Shown here: one piece after another, positions 1 through 7,927 of the stretch
How positions within the stretch are numbered: the first letter of the stretch is position 1
Layout of the letters: each line of letters opens with the position of its first letter
From: an uncultured Prevotella sp.
GTDB lineage: Bacteria > Bacteroidota > Bacteroidia > Bacteroidales > Bacteroidaceae
DNA: 18,917 bases
Direction of reading: 5' to 3'
Assembly (NCBI GenBank): GCA_902497035.1
Contig: CABVDL010000049.1
Location: 1 to 18,917, forward strand
Notes under the pieces: model-generated
What the model saw: the letters and a program-made list of their open reading frames with translations, nothing else
Database searches by the model: none
What the model was told of the DNA's origin: nothing
Position numbers and translations under genes: made by a program

Positions 1-60
1 GATTCCATAAGTCGTTATATCTATTTAGCGGACACCAATAAACTAAATTGACAAGTGCTT

Positions 61-747
61 ATGAACTCTCTGTCCATTCATGACTGGGCTGCCGAAGACC
101 GCCCGAGAGAGAAGCTCGAGAGCCTCGGCCCGGAGGCACTGAGCAATGCCGAGCTGCTGGCCATCCTCATCGGGTCGGGCACTACTAAACATAGTGCCGT
201 GGATTTGATGAAGATGGTGCTGAACAAATGCAATAACAACCTCAACACGCTTGGGAAAATGACCATCGGCGAGCTGCAGGCTTTCAAAGGCATCGGCCCG
301 GCCAAGGCCATCACCATACTTGCTGCCTGCGAGCTGGGCAAGCGGCGTGCAAGGGAAAAAGCCGAGGAACGGCTGAAGATAGACTCTGCCATGAGCGTCT
401 ATGAGCTGATGCATCCCCGCATGCAGGACCTCAGCGTGGAGGAGTTCCACATTCTGCTGATGAACCAGAACTTCAAGCTCATCAAGGAGACGTGTGTCAG
501 CCATGGTGGCTTCACGGAGACGGCCGTCGATGTGCGTGTCATCATGCGTGACGCCATCCTCAGCAATGCCACCGTAATGGCGGTATGCCACAACCATCCC
601 AGCGGCAACACCCATCCCAGCCGACAGGACGACCAGCTCACCAACCGCATACAAAAGGCCTGCGAAATCATGCGCATCTACCTTCTCGACCACGTCATCG
701 TCACCGACGGAGCCTACTACAGCTACCGTGAAAAGGGACGATTGTAA
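61..747 (+). CDS. radC: RadC family JAB-domain protein
   Basis: This 228-residue protein matches the RadC (DUF2466) family, a JAMM/MPN-type putative metalloprotease fold whose cellular role is unsettled; the old link to DNA repair is doubtful. A helix-hairpin-helix-like segment (FKGIGPAKA) lies near residues 74-82. The JAMM motif is complete: a conserved Glu near 127-128, then HNHPSG at 177-182 with zinc ligands His177 and His179, and Asp190 ten residues after the second His. Length is normal for the family. I chose ATG 61 over an in-frame GTG at 55, which adds only two residues. No convincing promoter is visible in the 60 bases available upstream. The next gene has its own promoter, so radC is probably the end of an upstream unit or stands alone. 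Confidence 0.95.
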   Translation: MNSLSIHDWAAEDRPREKLESLGPEALSNAELLAILIGSGTTKHSAVDLMKMVLNKCNNNLNTLGKMTIGELQAFKGIGPAKAITILAACELGKRRAREKAEERLKIDSAMSVYELMHPRMQDLSVEEFHILLMNQNFKLIKETCVSHGGFTETAVDVRVIMRDAILSNATVMAVCHNHPSGNTHPSRQDDQLTNRIQKACEIMRIYLLDHVIVTDGAYYSYREKGRL

Positions 748-764
748 ATTTAATGGCATAATCC

Positions 765-795
765 TTGCGTGGCTCGATTATTTTGCTTAAGTTTG
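765..795 (+). promoter_or_regulatory. Bacteroidota-type promoter for the sufT-like gene
   Basis: A TTG at 765-767, 20 bases, then TAAGTTTG at 788-795 matches the Bacteroidota -33/-7 consensus exactly. The start site would fall near 802, nine bases before ATG 811, so the upstream in-frame GTG at 769 would lie outside the transcript. Confidence 0.65.
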
Positions 796-810
796 CAAAA
801 AAGCAAGACA

Positions 811-1131
811 ATGACACAAGAAGAGAAGACAAAGACTGAAGAGCGCATCGTGGATGTGCTGAAGACCGTATATGACCCGGAGATACCCGTCAACATCTAT
901 GACTTGGGTATGATTTACAAGATTGACTTGCATGACGACGGCACGCTGAGCGTGGATATGACGTTCACCGCTCCCAACTGTCCGGCGGCCGACTTTATCC
1001 TCGAGGATGTGCGCACGAAGCTCGAGAGCGTGGAGGGCGTCAAGTCGGCAAACGTCAATCTTGTGTTTGAGCCGGCCTGGGACCAGAGCATGATGAGCGA
1101 GGAGGCCCGGGTCGAGCTGGGCCTGGAGTAA
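811..1131 (+). CDS. SufT-like Fe-S cluster assembly protein (DUF59/MIP18 family)
   Basis: This 106-residue protein is a single DUF59 (MIP18/PaaD-like) domain and resembles the SufT-type proteins associated with SUF iron-sulfur assembly. The family signature YDPEIPVNIYDLGMIY occupies about residues 22-37, and the conserved Cys sits in TAPNCPAA near residue 59. Known relatives help mature or deliver Fe-S clusters in the cytosol; the exact step is not settled. The start is ATG 811 because a good promoter places transcription initiation near 802. An in-frame GTG at 769 would add 14 atypical residues. lpxH begins 22 bases downstream on the same strand, so the two are likely cotranscribed. No suf genes lie in the window. 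Confidence 0.88.
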   Translation: MTQEEKTKTEERIVDVLKTVYDPEIPVNIYDLGMIYKIDLHDDGTLSVDMTFTAPNCPAADFILEDVRTKLESVEGVKSANVNLVFEPAWDQSMMSEEARVELGLE

Positions 1132-1153
1132 CCTCTTGTAAAGACTTTAGCCT

Positions 1154-1933
1154 ATGAGAAAAAACATCTATTTCCTTTCTGATGCCCATTTGGGCTCGCT
1201 GGCCATACCCCACCGGCGCATGCAGGAGCGCAGGCTCGTGCGCTTCCTCGACAGCATCAAGGAGAAGGCGGAGGCTGTCTATCTGCTGGGCGACATGTTT
1301 GATTTCTGGGACGAATACAAGTATGTCGTGCCAAAAGGCTACACGCGCTTCCTCGGCAAACTCTCGGAGCTTACCGACATGGGTGTCGAGGTGCATTTCT
1401 TCACCGGCAACCATGATATATGGACCTACGGCTATTTGGAGGAGGAATGCGGGCTTATCGTCCATCGCCAGCCGCTGACGACGGAGCTCCACGGCAAGAT
1501 TTTCTATCTGGCCCACGGCGACGGACTGGGCGACCCCCACACCGACTTCAAGTTGCTGCGCTGGATGTTCCACAACCGTACTTGCCAGCGGCTGCTCAAC
1601 TTTGTCCATCCGTGGTGGGGCATGCAGCTCGGTCTCAACTGGGCCAAGCATAGCAGGCTGAAGCGCGCTGACGGTAAGGAGCCGCCCTATATGGGTGAGG
1701 ACAAGGAGTATCTCGTATTGTGGACAAAGCAGTATGTCAAGACCCATCCCAACATAGACTACTTTATCTATGGCCACAGGCATATAGAGCTCGACCTCAA
1801 CCTGCCGCGTACCGAGGGCCACACGGCTCGTATGCTCATTCTCGGCGACTGGATTACGCAGTTCACCTACGCCGTGTTCGACGGCGACCACCTCTTCCTT
1901 GAGGAGTATGTCGAAGGAGAGTCGCGGCCGTAA
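1154..1933 (+). CDS. lpxH: UDP-2,3-diacylglucosamine diphosphatase (LpxH-like)
   Basis: This 259-residue protein is a calcineurin-like metallophosphoesterase of the LpxH type, which hydrolyses UDP-2,3-diacylglucosamine to lipid X and UMP in lipid A synthesis at the inner face of the cytoplasmic membrane. The metal-binding blocks are in order: SDAHLG with Asp10 and His12, GDMFDFWDE from 46 with Asp47, GNHD at 85-88, HGDG at 121-124 and GHRH at 207-210. Length fits LpxH. The first metal motif reads D-A-H where enterobacterial enzymes have D-L-H. It is probably cotranscribed with the SufT-like gene 22 bases upstream. A general phosphoesterase role cannot be excluded by sequence alone, but the full motif set and the Gram-negative setting favour LpxH. 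Confidence 0.88.
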   Translation: MRKNIYFLSDAHLGSLAIPHRRMQERRLVRFLDSIKEKAEAVYLLGDMFDFWDEYKYVVPKGYTRFLGKLSELTDMGVEVHFFTGNHDIWTYGYLEEECGLIVHRQPLTTELHGKIFYLAHGDGLGDPHTDFKLLRWMFHNRTCQRLLNFVHPWWGMQLGLNWAKHSRLKRADGKEPPYMGEDKEYLVLWTKQYVKTHPNIDYFIYGHRHIELDLNLPRTEGHTARMLILGDWITQFTYAVFDGDHLFLEEYVEGESRP

Positions 1934-2024
1934 GGTCGCCCTTTCCCTCGGCCTGCACATTCTCTAAGCCGCTGCCGTGCGGCACCTCGCTTTCTGCCTA
2001 TTAATCACTTTAAACCTATGTCGT

Positions 2025-3587
2025 ATGGAAACCCCCATTCCTCCCCAGGCTCCCATCGTTGACGAAGATGGCCCTAAGACCTCATCGTTTGACAGACGGC
2101 GCAGATGGATTGGTGCCGTCTGTGGCCCTATTTGTGCCTTCCTCGTATGGCTCACGCCGATAACCGCCCTGACCCCGCAGGCCCACATGCTGTTGGCCAT
2201 TATGACGCTCGTCTGCCTGTGGTGGATTACCGAGCCGGTGCCCATTCCCGTAACCTCGCTTCTTGGCCCTACGCTCTGCGTGATATTGGGCGTGACGACG
2301 ATGAAGGATGCCTTTGCCGCCTTTGCTAGTCCCACCATTTTCCTGTTTATGGGTGGCTTTATCATTGCCAAGGCCATGACCGTCAATGGCATCGACCGCC
2401 GCATCTCCTACGGCATCGTGTCGATGCGGTGGGTGGGCGACAGTCCCCGACGCATATTCTTTGCCGTTGGACTGGCCTGCATGCTCTGCTCAGGCTGGAT
2501 AAGCAACACTGCGACCGCCGCCATGATGTTTCCCATTGCGCTCGGTCTGCTCGACGCCATCCGTGAGATGATGGCCGCAAAGGGACGCGTTATCAACCTG
2601 AAGTCGTACAAATACGCCACCGGACTGATGCTAATGACCGCTTATGCCTGCTCCATAGGCGGTGTGCTGACACCCATTGGGACGCCGCCCAACATCATCA
2701 TGCTGGGCTTCCTCGATGAGCTTTGCCACATCAACATTGGCTTCTTCCAGTGGATGGTTTGGGGCTTTGTGACGATGGTTATCTATTTCATCATCGCCTA
2801 TGTGGTGCTGAGCAAGATGTTCCCGGCCGATGTCAAGCGCATCGACGGCGCTCACGAGTTTGTGGAAGAGCGTCGCAGGGCCTTGGGCAAATGGACCAAG
2901 GCTCAGAAGAACACGATGGTTGGCTTTGGCATTGCCGTAGCTTTGTGGGTGGCGCCGGGCATTCTGAGCATGGCCCTGGGCAACGGCCACGAGCTGCTGA
3001 AGACCTACAACCGTCTCTTCCCCGAGGCTATTGCAGCCATGGTCGGAGCGCTCGTCTTGTTTCTTCTTCCCGGTGGCAAGAACGAGAAAGGCAAGCCCCG
3101 TCCCGTCATCACCTGGCGTCAGGCGGTGGATGGAGTGGAGTGGGGCACGCTCTTGCTCTTCGGAGGCGGACTGGCGATGGGCGGCATGATGTACAGTCTG
3201 GGACTCTCACAGTGGATTGGCGACAACATCATCGGCTGGCTGGGCGGTGAGCCGTCGCAAGTGCTGTTGATTGCCGTGTTCTGCGTGGTGTCGCTGCTGA
3301 TGTCGGAGCTTACGTCGCATACCGCCGCCACCAATATGGTGGGCCCGTTGGCTATCGGAGCCGCCGTGGCTGCTGGCTACGGTCCCGTTCCCATCGCCGT
3401 GGGTGTGGCTCTCTCGGCCTCACTCGGCTTCATGCTTCCCGTATCGACACCGCCCAACGCCATTGTCTATGCGAGTGGCTATGTTCCTATCACAAAGATG
3501 ATTAAGACGGGTGTCATTATTGACTTCTTTGGTATTGCTTTCGTCACAATACCCATTGTGCTGTATTTGGTCAGCCTCGTGTTGTAG
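2025..3587 (+). CDS. SLC13/DASS family sodium-coupled anion (dicarboxylate or sulfate) transporter
   Basis: This 520-residue polytopic membrane protein belongs to the divalent anion:Na+ symporter (DASS, SLC13) family. Its inverted-repeat architecture is visible: SNTATAAMM from residue 160 and GTPPN at 219-223 in the first half, then SHTAATN from 431 and STPPN at 474-478 in the second. These segments form the Na+ and substrate sites in known structures. Strong hydrophobic stretches alternate throughout, and the N-terminus is cytoplasmic-looking and proline rich. The second SNT motif reads SHT, an unusual change at a Na+-site loop. I chose ATG 2025; the frame opens at GTG 1977, but that adds 16 residues with no support. 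The gap from lpxH is 91 bases without a clear promoter. The substrate cannot be decided from sequence. Confidence 0.9.
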   Translation: METPIPPQAPIVDEDGPKTSSFDRRRRWIGAVCGPICAFLVWLTPITALTPQAHMLLAIMTLVCLWWITEPVPIPVTSLLGPTLCVILGVTTMKDAFAAFASPTIFLFMGGFIIAKAMTVNGIDRRISYGIVSMRWVGDSPRRIFFAVGLACMLCSGWISNTATAAMMFPIALGLLDAIREMMAAKGRVINLKSYKYATGLMLMTAYACSIGGVLTPIGTPPNIIMLGFLDELCHINIGFFQWMVWGFVTMVIYFIIAYVVLSKMFPADVKRIDGAHEFVEERRRALGKWTKAQKNTMVGFGIAVALWVAPGILSMALGNGHELLKTYNRLFPEAIAAMVGALVLFLLPGGKNEKGKPRPVITWRQAVDGVEWGTLLLFGGGLAMGGMMYSLGLSQWIGDNIIGWLGGEPSQVLLIAVFCVVSLLMSELTSHTAATNMVGPLAIGAAVAAGYGPVPIAVGVALSASLGFMLPVSTPPNAIVYASGYVPITKMIKTGVIIDFFGIAFVTIPIVLYLVSLVL

Positions 3588-3627
3588 CTGACAATACGCG
3601 AAGACCCTCAAAAAGAACAGTACGCAA

Positions 3628-3669
3628 AAAGGGCTGTGCCAGGCACTGAGACGCCTGACACAGCCCTTT
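3628..3669. terminator. Bidirectional hairpin terminator between the anion transporter and ackA
   Basis: Arms of 17 bases (3628-3644 and 3653-3669) pair around an 8-base loop with one G-U or C-A position depending on strand. The left arm begins with a run of A (3626-3630) and the right arm ends in TTT, so it can end the + strand transporter and the - strand ackA transcript. It shares its outer stem with the hairpin at 9327-9365. Confidence 0.8.
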
Positions 3670-3683
3670 ATCGTGAGAGCTGA

Positions 3684-4898
3684 TTAGAAGTCGGAAGGCT
3701 CCTTGCCGTTGACCAAGGCCAGCGTGTCGCGGGCGATGACAATCTCTTCGTCGGTAGGAATCATAACGACTTTCACCTTGGAGTCGTCGGCAGAGAGGAT
3801 TTGCTCCTTTGAGCGCACGTGGTTGCGCTCCTTGTCCATCTTCACGCCGAGGTATTCCAGACCCGTGCAGGAGTCCCAACGCACGCCTTCCTGGTTCTCA
3901 CCGACGCCGGCCGTCCAAACGATGATATCGACACCGTTCATGGCAGCGGCATAGGCTCCAATGTATTTCTTGATGCGGTAGTTGTAGATTTCAAGGGCGA
4001 GGTGAGCCATCTTGTCACCGTTCTTGTCGGCGTCCTCAATCTCGCGCATGTCGCTTGAGATGCCTGTGATGCCCAGCACGCCGCTCTTCTTGTTGAGGTA
4101 GTCGGCCATCTCCTGTGGCTGCATGCCGCTCTTCTGCATCATATAGGTCACGGCGGAGGGGTCGATGTCGCCAGAGCGCGAGCCCATCATCACGCCGGCC
4201 AGTGGCGTGAGGCCCATGGAGGTGTCGATGACCTTGCCGTACTTGATGGCAGCCACCGAGGCGCCGTTGCCGATGTGGCAGGTGATAATCTTTTGGGTCT
4301 TGATATCTACGCCGAGGAACTCGCACACGCGGTGGGACACATAGCGGTGGCTCGTGCCGTGGAAACCATAGCGGCGTACGTGGTATTTGGTGTACCATTC
4401 ATAGGGGATGCCGTAGAGGTAGGCGTAGGGAGGCATGGTGGAGTGGAAGGCGTTGTCGAACACCGTCACCTGCGGCACGTTGGGCATGAGCTCATCCACA
4501 GCGCGTATGCCGGCCAGATGGCCTTTGTTGTGGACGGGAGCCAGGTCGATGAGGCTCTCGATGCCCTTTTCCACCTCGGGAGTGACGATGCAGCTCTTCT
4601 CGAAGAGGTCGCCGCCCTGCACGATACGGTGGCCTACGGCACCAATCTCGTCAAGGCTCTTGATGGCTCCGAAGTCGGGGTCGAGGAGGCATTTGAACAC
4701 CAGTTCGACGCCTTCCTTGTGGGTGGGCAGGTCGGCCATGATTTTCTTTTTCTCGCCGTTGTCGAGCTTCACCTTGATGAAAGCCTCGTCAAGGCCAATG
4801 CGCTCAACGCCGCCCTGGGCCAGCACCGACTCGTCGGCCATGTCGTATAACTTGTACTTAATGGAACTGCTGCCGCAGTTTAAAACCAGAATCTTCAT
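3684..4898 (-). CDS. ackA: Acetate kinase
   Basis: This 404-residue cytoplasmic enzyme converts acetyl phosphate and ADP to acetate and ATP, the ATP-yielding step of acetate fermentation. The residue numbers match the well-studied Methanosarcina enzyme: Asn7 in LNCGSSSIK, Arg91 in GHRIVQGG, Asp148 in VFDNAFH, His180 in GFHGTSH and Arg241 in GSRSGDID. The phosphate-binding GNGAS block follows at 210-214. Length is typical and the start is the only sensible ATG. It lies 24 bases downstream of pta on the same strand, giving the usual pta-ackA pair, and is closed by the strong hairpin at 3628-3669. Confidence 0.98.
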   Translation of the reverse strand: MKILVLNCGSSSIKYKLYDMADESVLAQGGVERIGLDEAFIKVKLDNGEKKKIMADLPTHKEGVELVFKCLLDPDFGAIKSLDEIGAVGHRIVQGGDLFEKSCIVTPEVEKGIESLIDLAPVHNKGHLAGIRAVDELMPNVPQVTVFDNAFHSTMPPYAYLYGIPYEWYTKYHVRRYGFHGTSHRYVSHRVCEFLGVDIKTQKIITCHIGNGASVAAIKYGKVIDTSMGLTPLAGVMMGSRSGDIDPSAVTYMMQKSGMQPQEMADYLNKKSGVLGITGISSDMREIEDADKNGDKMAHLALEIYNYRIKKYIGAYAAAMNGVDIIVWTAGVGENQEGVRWDSCTGLEYLGVKMDKERNHVRSKEQILSADDSKVKVVMIPTDEEIVIARDTLALVNGKEPSDF

Positions 4899-4922
4899 TT
4901 GTCTTGTTTGTAAAGTGTGATG

Positions 4923-5966
4923 TTATTGTTTCTTGGCGTCCTGTGCCTGGCAGCTGGTGATGGCCACCATGTAGTAGATGTCGTCGACGCTGCAGCCGCG
5001 GCTGAGGTCGTTGACGGGGCGCGCGATGCCCTGCAGAATGGGGCCGATGGCCGTGGCGCCGCCGAGACGCTCGACGAGCTTGTAGCCGATGTTGCCCACC
5101 TCAAGATTGGGCACGACAAGCACGTTGGCCCTTCCGGCGATGTTGCTTGCCGGGGCTTTCTTCTTGCCGACGGCGGGAACGAGGGCGGCATCGGCCTGAA
5201 GCTCACCGTCAACGAGCAGCGTGGGGAACTTCTCGCGTGCTATCTTCACGGCGTCGACCACCTTGTCGATGACATAGACGCTCTTGCCAGTCTCCTTGTT
5301 GATGGCATCCTTGGCCGAGCCTTTCGTGCTGTAGCTCAGCATGGCCACGTGAGGCTCGGCAATGCCAGCAATGGTCTGGGCGGTTTGCGCGGTGGTGTAG
5401 GCAATCTGTGCCAGCTGGTCGGCCGTTGGGTTGGGGGTGACGGCTACGTCGCCCATCACCACGACACCGTTGGCGCCGTACTGCGACTTTGTGATAAGCA
5501 GCATGGCACCGCTCACGCAGGTGATGCCGGGAGCGCATTTGATAATCTGAAGGGCCGGGCGCAGCGTGTCGCCGGTAGTGCTGAGTGCGCCGGAGATCTG
5601 ACCGTCGGCGTCGCCCGCCTTGATAATCATGCAACCCAGATAGAGGTTGTTGTGCAGCACCAGCTCGCGGGCCTGGTCAATCGTCATGCCCTTCTTCTTG
5701 CGGAGCTCAGCCAGCTTCTCGGCATACTCCTCAGTCTTTTCAAAGTGCAGCGGGTCAATGATGCGGGCCTTGTCGATGTGGGACAATCCCCATTCCTTGG
5801 CCTCTTCAAAGATGTGGTCACGGTTGCCGATGAGAATGATGTCGGCGATGTCGTCGGCCAATACGCGGTCAGCGGCTCTCAGCGTGCGCTCCTCCTCAGC
5901 CTCAGGCAGCACAATGCGCTGCTTGTCAGCCTTGGCGCGGGCCACGATTTGCTCTAATAAACTCAT
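4923..5966 (-). CDS. pta: Phosphate acetyltransferase
   Basis: This 347-residue protein is the short, single-domain form of phosphotransacetylase, exchanging CoA and phosphate between acetyl-CoA and acetyl phosphate. Family blocks include IVLPEAEEERTLRAA near the N-terminus, GMTIDQARELV, GALSTTGDTLRPALQ, and the C-terminal PNLEVGNIGYKLVERLGGA followed by GPILQGIARPVNDLSRG. It lacks the large N-terminal regulatory domain of the E. coli enzyme. I chose the ATG at 5966 (MSLLEQIVARAK). The frame opens 11 residues earlier, but those overlap a palindromic leader and are not family-like. pta is the first gene of the pta-ackA operon, with a near-perfect promoter at 6017-6047 and a leader of about 44 bases containing a 16-base palindrome. 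Confidence 0.97.
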   Translation of the reverse strand: MSLLEQIVARAKADKQRIVLPEAEEERTLRAADRVLADDIADIILIGNRDHIFEEAKEWGLSHIDKARIIDPLHFEKTEEYAEKLAELRKKKGMTIDQARELVLHNNLYLGCMIIKAGDADGQISGALSTTGDTLRPALQIIKCAPGITCVSGAMLLITKSQYGANGVVVMGDVAVTPNPTADQLAQIAYTTAQTAQTIAGIAEPHVAMLSYSTKGSAKDAINKETGKSVYVIDKVVDAVKIAREKFPTLLVDGELQADAALVPAVGKKKAPASNIAGRANVLVVPNLEVGNIGYKLVERLGGATAIGPILQGIARPVNDLSRGCSVDDIYYMVAITSCQAQDAKKQ

Positions 5967-5978
5967 AAGTGTAGATTT

Positions 5979-5994
5979 ATTTAATCGATTAAAT
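5979..5994. repeat. Perfect 16-base palindrome in the pta leader
   Basis: ATTTAATCGATTAAAT is a perfect two-fold symmetric sequence 12 bases upstream of the pta start codon and roughly 16-31 bases after the predicted transcription start. It has the look of a binding site for a dimeric regulator, but an RNA hairpin is also possible. Function is inferred only. Confidence 0.5.
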
Positions 5995-6004
5995 TGCAAT
6001 CCTT

Positions 6005-6022
6005 ACTTTGCAACTGCAAAGT
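6005..6022. repeat. Inverted repeat overlapping the pta -7 box
   Basis: Two 8-base arms (ACTTTGCA and TGCAAAGT) are separated by AC. One arm lies inside the -7 element and the other spans the predicted transcription start, a classic operator position. Because TTTGCA is common just after Bacteroidota -7 boxes, the symmetry could also be chance. Confidence 0.45.
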
Positions 6023-6047
6023 TACTGCAAACGGCTAACATTTCAAA
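6017..6047 (-). promoter_or_regulatory. Promoter of the pta-ackA operon
   Basis: On the - strand, TTTG at 6047-6044, 19 bases, then TAACTTTG at 6024-6017 is an exact match to the Bacteroidota -33/-7 consensus. The predicted start is near 6010. Confidence 0.8.
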
Positions 6048-6100
6048 ACATTCAGCGATGAATTTCACCCGTTGCGTGAAGTTGTGGCGCTCGCTGCACA

Positions 6101-6880
6101 TTACTCCATGCTCATCTCCTCGGTGAGAATGCTCTCAAGGTCCTCGGCCGACAGACGTAGGCGGAAGTTGCCCTTGATGGCGACACTGATGCGCCCCGTT
6201 TCCTCCGACACGACGATGGCGATGGCGTCGGAGGCCTGTGAGATGCCGAGGGCTGCCCGGTGGCGCAGTCCCAACTCCTTGGGGATGTCCATGTTGTGGC
6301 TCACGGGCAGGATGCAGCCCGCGGCCTTGATGCGCCGCTTCGATATGATCATGGCCCCGTCGTGCAGCGGCGAGTTCTTGAAGAAGATGTTCTCGATGAG
6401 CAGCTTGTTGATGTTGGCGTCGATGCGCTCCCCGGTCTGCACGATGTCGTCGAGCGGCGTGGCGCGCTCAATGACAATCAGCGAGCCCACCTTGCCCTTT
6501 GCCATATCCATGCAGGCCCAGACGATGGGCATGATGTCTGACTTGTCTTTGCGTCCGGCACTGTCCTTGCGGTGGAAGAAGATGTTGAACAGCCGCCTGA
6601 CGCGCTGACGCTCGCCAAGCTCGTAGAGAAATTTCCTTATCTCGTCCTTGAACAGCACGATGAGTCCGATGACACCTACTGAGACCAGCTTGTCGAGGAT
6701 GCTGCCGAGAAGCCTCATCTCCAGCACCTGCGAGACGAAGAGCCAGACAAGGACAAACACCGTGATGCCGATGAACACATTGAGCGAGCGGCTCTCTTTC
6801 ATCAGCCGGTAAATGTAGAACAGGATGAGGGCGACGAGAAAAATGTCGATGACATCCTTTATGCCAAATTCGAAAAACAT
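6101..6880 (-). CDS. cdaA: Diadenylate cyclase CdaA (c-di-AMP synthase)
   Basis: This 259-residue membrane protein makes cyclic di-AMP from two ATP. Three hydrophobic segments lie in the first 80 residues (about 9-25, 35-53 and 65-77), then a DisA_N/DAC catalytic domain occupies about 100-245. Both catalytic motifs are intact: DGA at 174-176 in NSPLHDGAMII, and RHR at 206-208 in LGLRHRAALG. This is the CdaA (YbbP) layout and length. The gene starts 15 bases after the folP stop, so the two probably form a folP-cdaA operon. The partners typical of Firmicutes, cdaR and glmM, are not adjacent. c-di-AMP usually controls osmolyte and potassium balance and cell-wall stability; here that is inferred. 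Confidence 0.95.
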   Translation of the reverse strand: MFFEFGIKDVIDIFLVALILFYIYRLMKESRSLNVFIGITVFVLVWLFVSQVLEMRLLGSILDKLVSVGVIGLIVLFKDEIRKFLYELGERQRVRRLFNIFFHRKDSAGRKDKSDIMPIVWACMDMAKGKVGSLIVIERATPLDDIVQTGERIDANINKLLIENIFFKNSPLHDGAMIISKRRIKAAGCILPVSHNMDIPKELGLRHRAALGISQASDAIAIVVSEETGRISVAIKGNFRLRLSAEDLESILTEEMSME

Positions 6881-6895
6881 GTGCTGCTGAGTGGT

Positions 6896-7747
6896 CTATA
6901 GATTACATAAGACGGTGGCCTGTACTGCTTTCCTCACATCGTGTACCCTGAGAATGTCGGCCCCGGCTTCGAGGGCGAGCGTGTTGACGACGGTAGTGCC
7001 GTTGAGCGCCTCGTCGACAGTGATGCCCAGGGGCTGCCAGATGAGCCGCTTGCGTGACAGGCCTGCGAGTATGGGCAGTCCTAAAACCTCCAGCTCGCGC
7101 TGATGGCGCAGCACGCGGTAGTTGTCGCTGACGCTCTTGCCGAAGCCGTAGCCTGGGTCGAGGATAATGTCCTTTACTCCGACATCGCGCAGCTGCTGCA
7201 CCTCGCGCGAGAAGTTGATGAGCATGTCGTGGATGTTTGACTGCACCGACATGAGGATATACGGCACCCTGAGCTTCCCCATCATGAGGAATATGGGCGG
7301 GTAGTTTGCGAAGCGGGCGTCGCCGTCAACGTGGTATTGTTCGTCGAGTGGCTTGTCCACGATGCCGGTAATGCCGCCCTCGGAGACGTCGTTGATGATG
7401 TCGGCACCGTATTCCTCCACGGCCATGCGGGCCACGTCGGGGCGGAACGTGTCAACAGACAGTGGCGCGTCGGGCTGCTCTCGCCTGACGATGGGCAGGG
7501 CAAAGCGCAGGCGGGCCATCTCCTCTTCCTCAGATACCTCGGCGGCACCCGGACGGGTGGAAAAGGCCCCGACGTCGATGATCTTTCCTCCTTCGGCCAT
7601 AATCTGATTGGCGCGGTCGGCAATCTCCTGCTCAGTCTGCTTTCTGCTGCCCGCAAAGAAGCTGTCGGGCGTGCAGTTGAGAATGCCCATCACCACTGGC
7701 GACGACAGCGAGAACAGGCGGCCTTTGATATTAAGTGAGTAATCCAT
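6896..7747 (-). CDS. folP: Dihydropteroate synthase
   Basis: This 283-residue cytoplasmic enzyme joins p-aminobenzoate to 6-hydroxymethyl-dihydropterin diphosphate in folate synthesis. The diagnostic blocks are NCTPDSF at 24-30 (family consensus N-x-TPDSF), DVGAFSTRPGA at 58-68, DPGYGFGKS in the middle and LSRKRLIWQPLG near the C-terminus. The family more often has DIGGxSTRPGA at the second block. I chose the ATG at 7747: the frame opens at a TTG 21 bases upstream that would add seven charged residues, and the A-rich stretch before the ATG suits initiation in this group. cdaA follows after 15 bases. The gene diverges from murF across about 180 bases. Confidence 0.96.
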   Translation of the reverse strand: MDYSLNIKGRLFSLSSPVVMGILNCTPDSFFAGSRKQTEQEIADRANQIMAEGGKIIDVGAFSTRPGAAEVSEEEEMARLRFALPIVRREQPDAPLSVDTFRPDVARMAVEEYGADIINDVSEGGITGIVDKPLDEQYHVDGDARFANYPPIFLMMGKLRVPYILMSVQSNIHDMLINFSREVQQLRDVGVKDIILDPGYGFGKSVSDNYRVLRHQRELEVLGLPILAGLSRKRLIWQPLGITVDEALNGTTVVNTLALEAGADILRVHDVRKAVQATVLCNL

Positions 7748-7772
7748 ACGTCTCTTTATTTCTTCCAAAATA

Positions 7773-7780
7773 CAAATTTA
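7773..7780 (-). promoter_or_regulatory. Possible -7 box for folP-cdaA
   Basis: The - strand reads TAAATTTG here, an exact TAnnTTTG match about 26 bases before the folP ATG. No matching -33 element is clear at the usual spacing, so confidence is limited. Confidence 0.4.
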
Positions 7781-7875
7781 AGCAATATTTCGCAAGCTTG
7801 ACGTGGCTTTCCTTATTATTACCGTTTTTTAACGGGGCAAGCACAACGGACGCGCTGCTTTTTTGAGCGAAATGG

Positions 7876-7906
7876 TTGGCAAGATGAAATAAATAGACTA
7901 ATTTTG
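7876..7906 (+). promoter_or_regulatory. Promoter of murF
   Basis: TTG at 7876-7878, 20 bases, then TAATTTTG at 7899-7906 fits the Bacteroidota consensus. Initiation near 7913 gives a leader of about 15 bases before ATG 7928. Confidence 0.7.
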
Positions 7907-7927
7907 CCTTAGAAAATCAAGACAATT

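Noticed and set aside
1055..1960. 301-codon open frame on the - strand opposite lpxH
   Set aside because: Covers a strongly recognised lpxH and the end of the SufT-like gene; no homology-like motifs.
1967..1984. Small hairpin (GCCGC/GCGGC) between lpxH and the transporter
   Set aside because: Five-base stem without a T tract; not enough to call termination.
4917..5957. 346-codon open frame on the + strand opposite pta
   Set aside because: Shadow of pta; composition rich in His, Val, Gly and Leu typical of reverse reading, with no recognisable domain.
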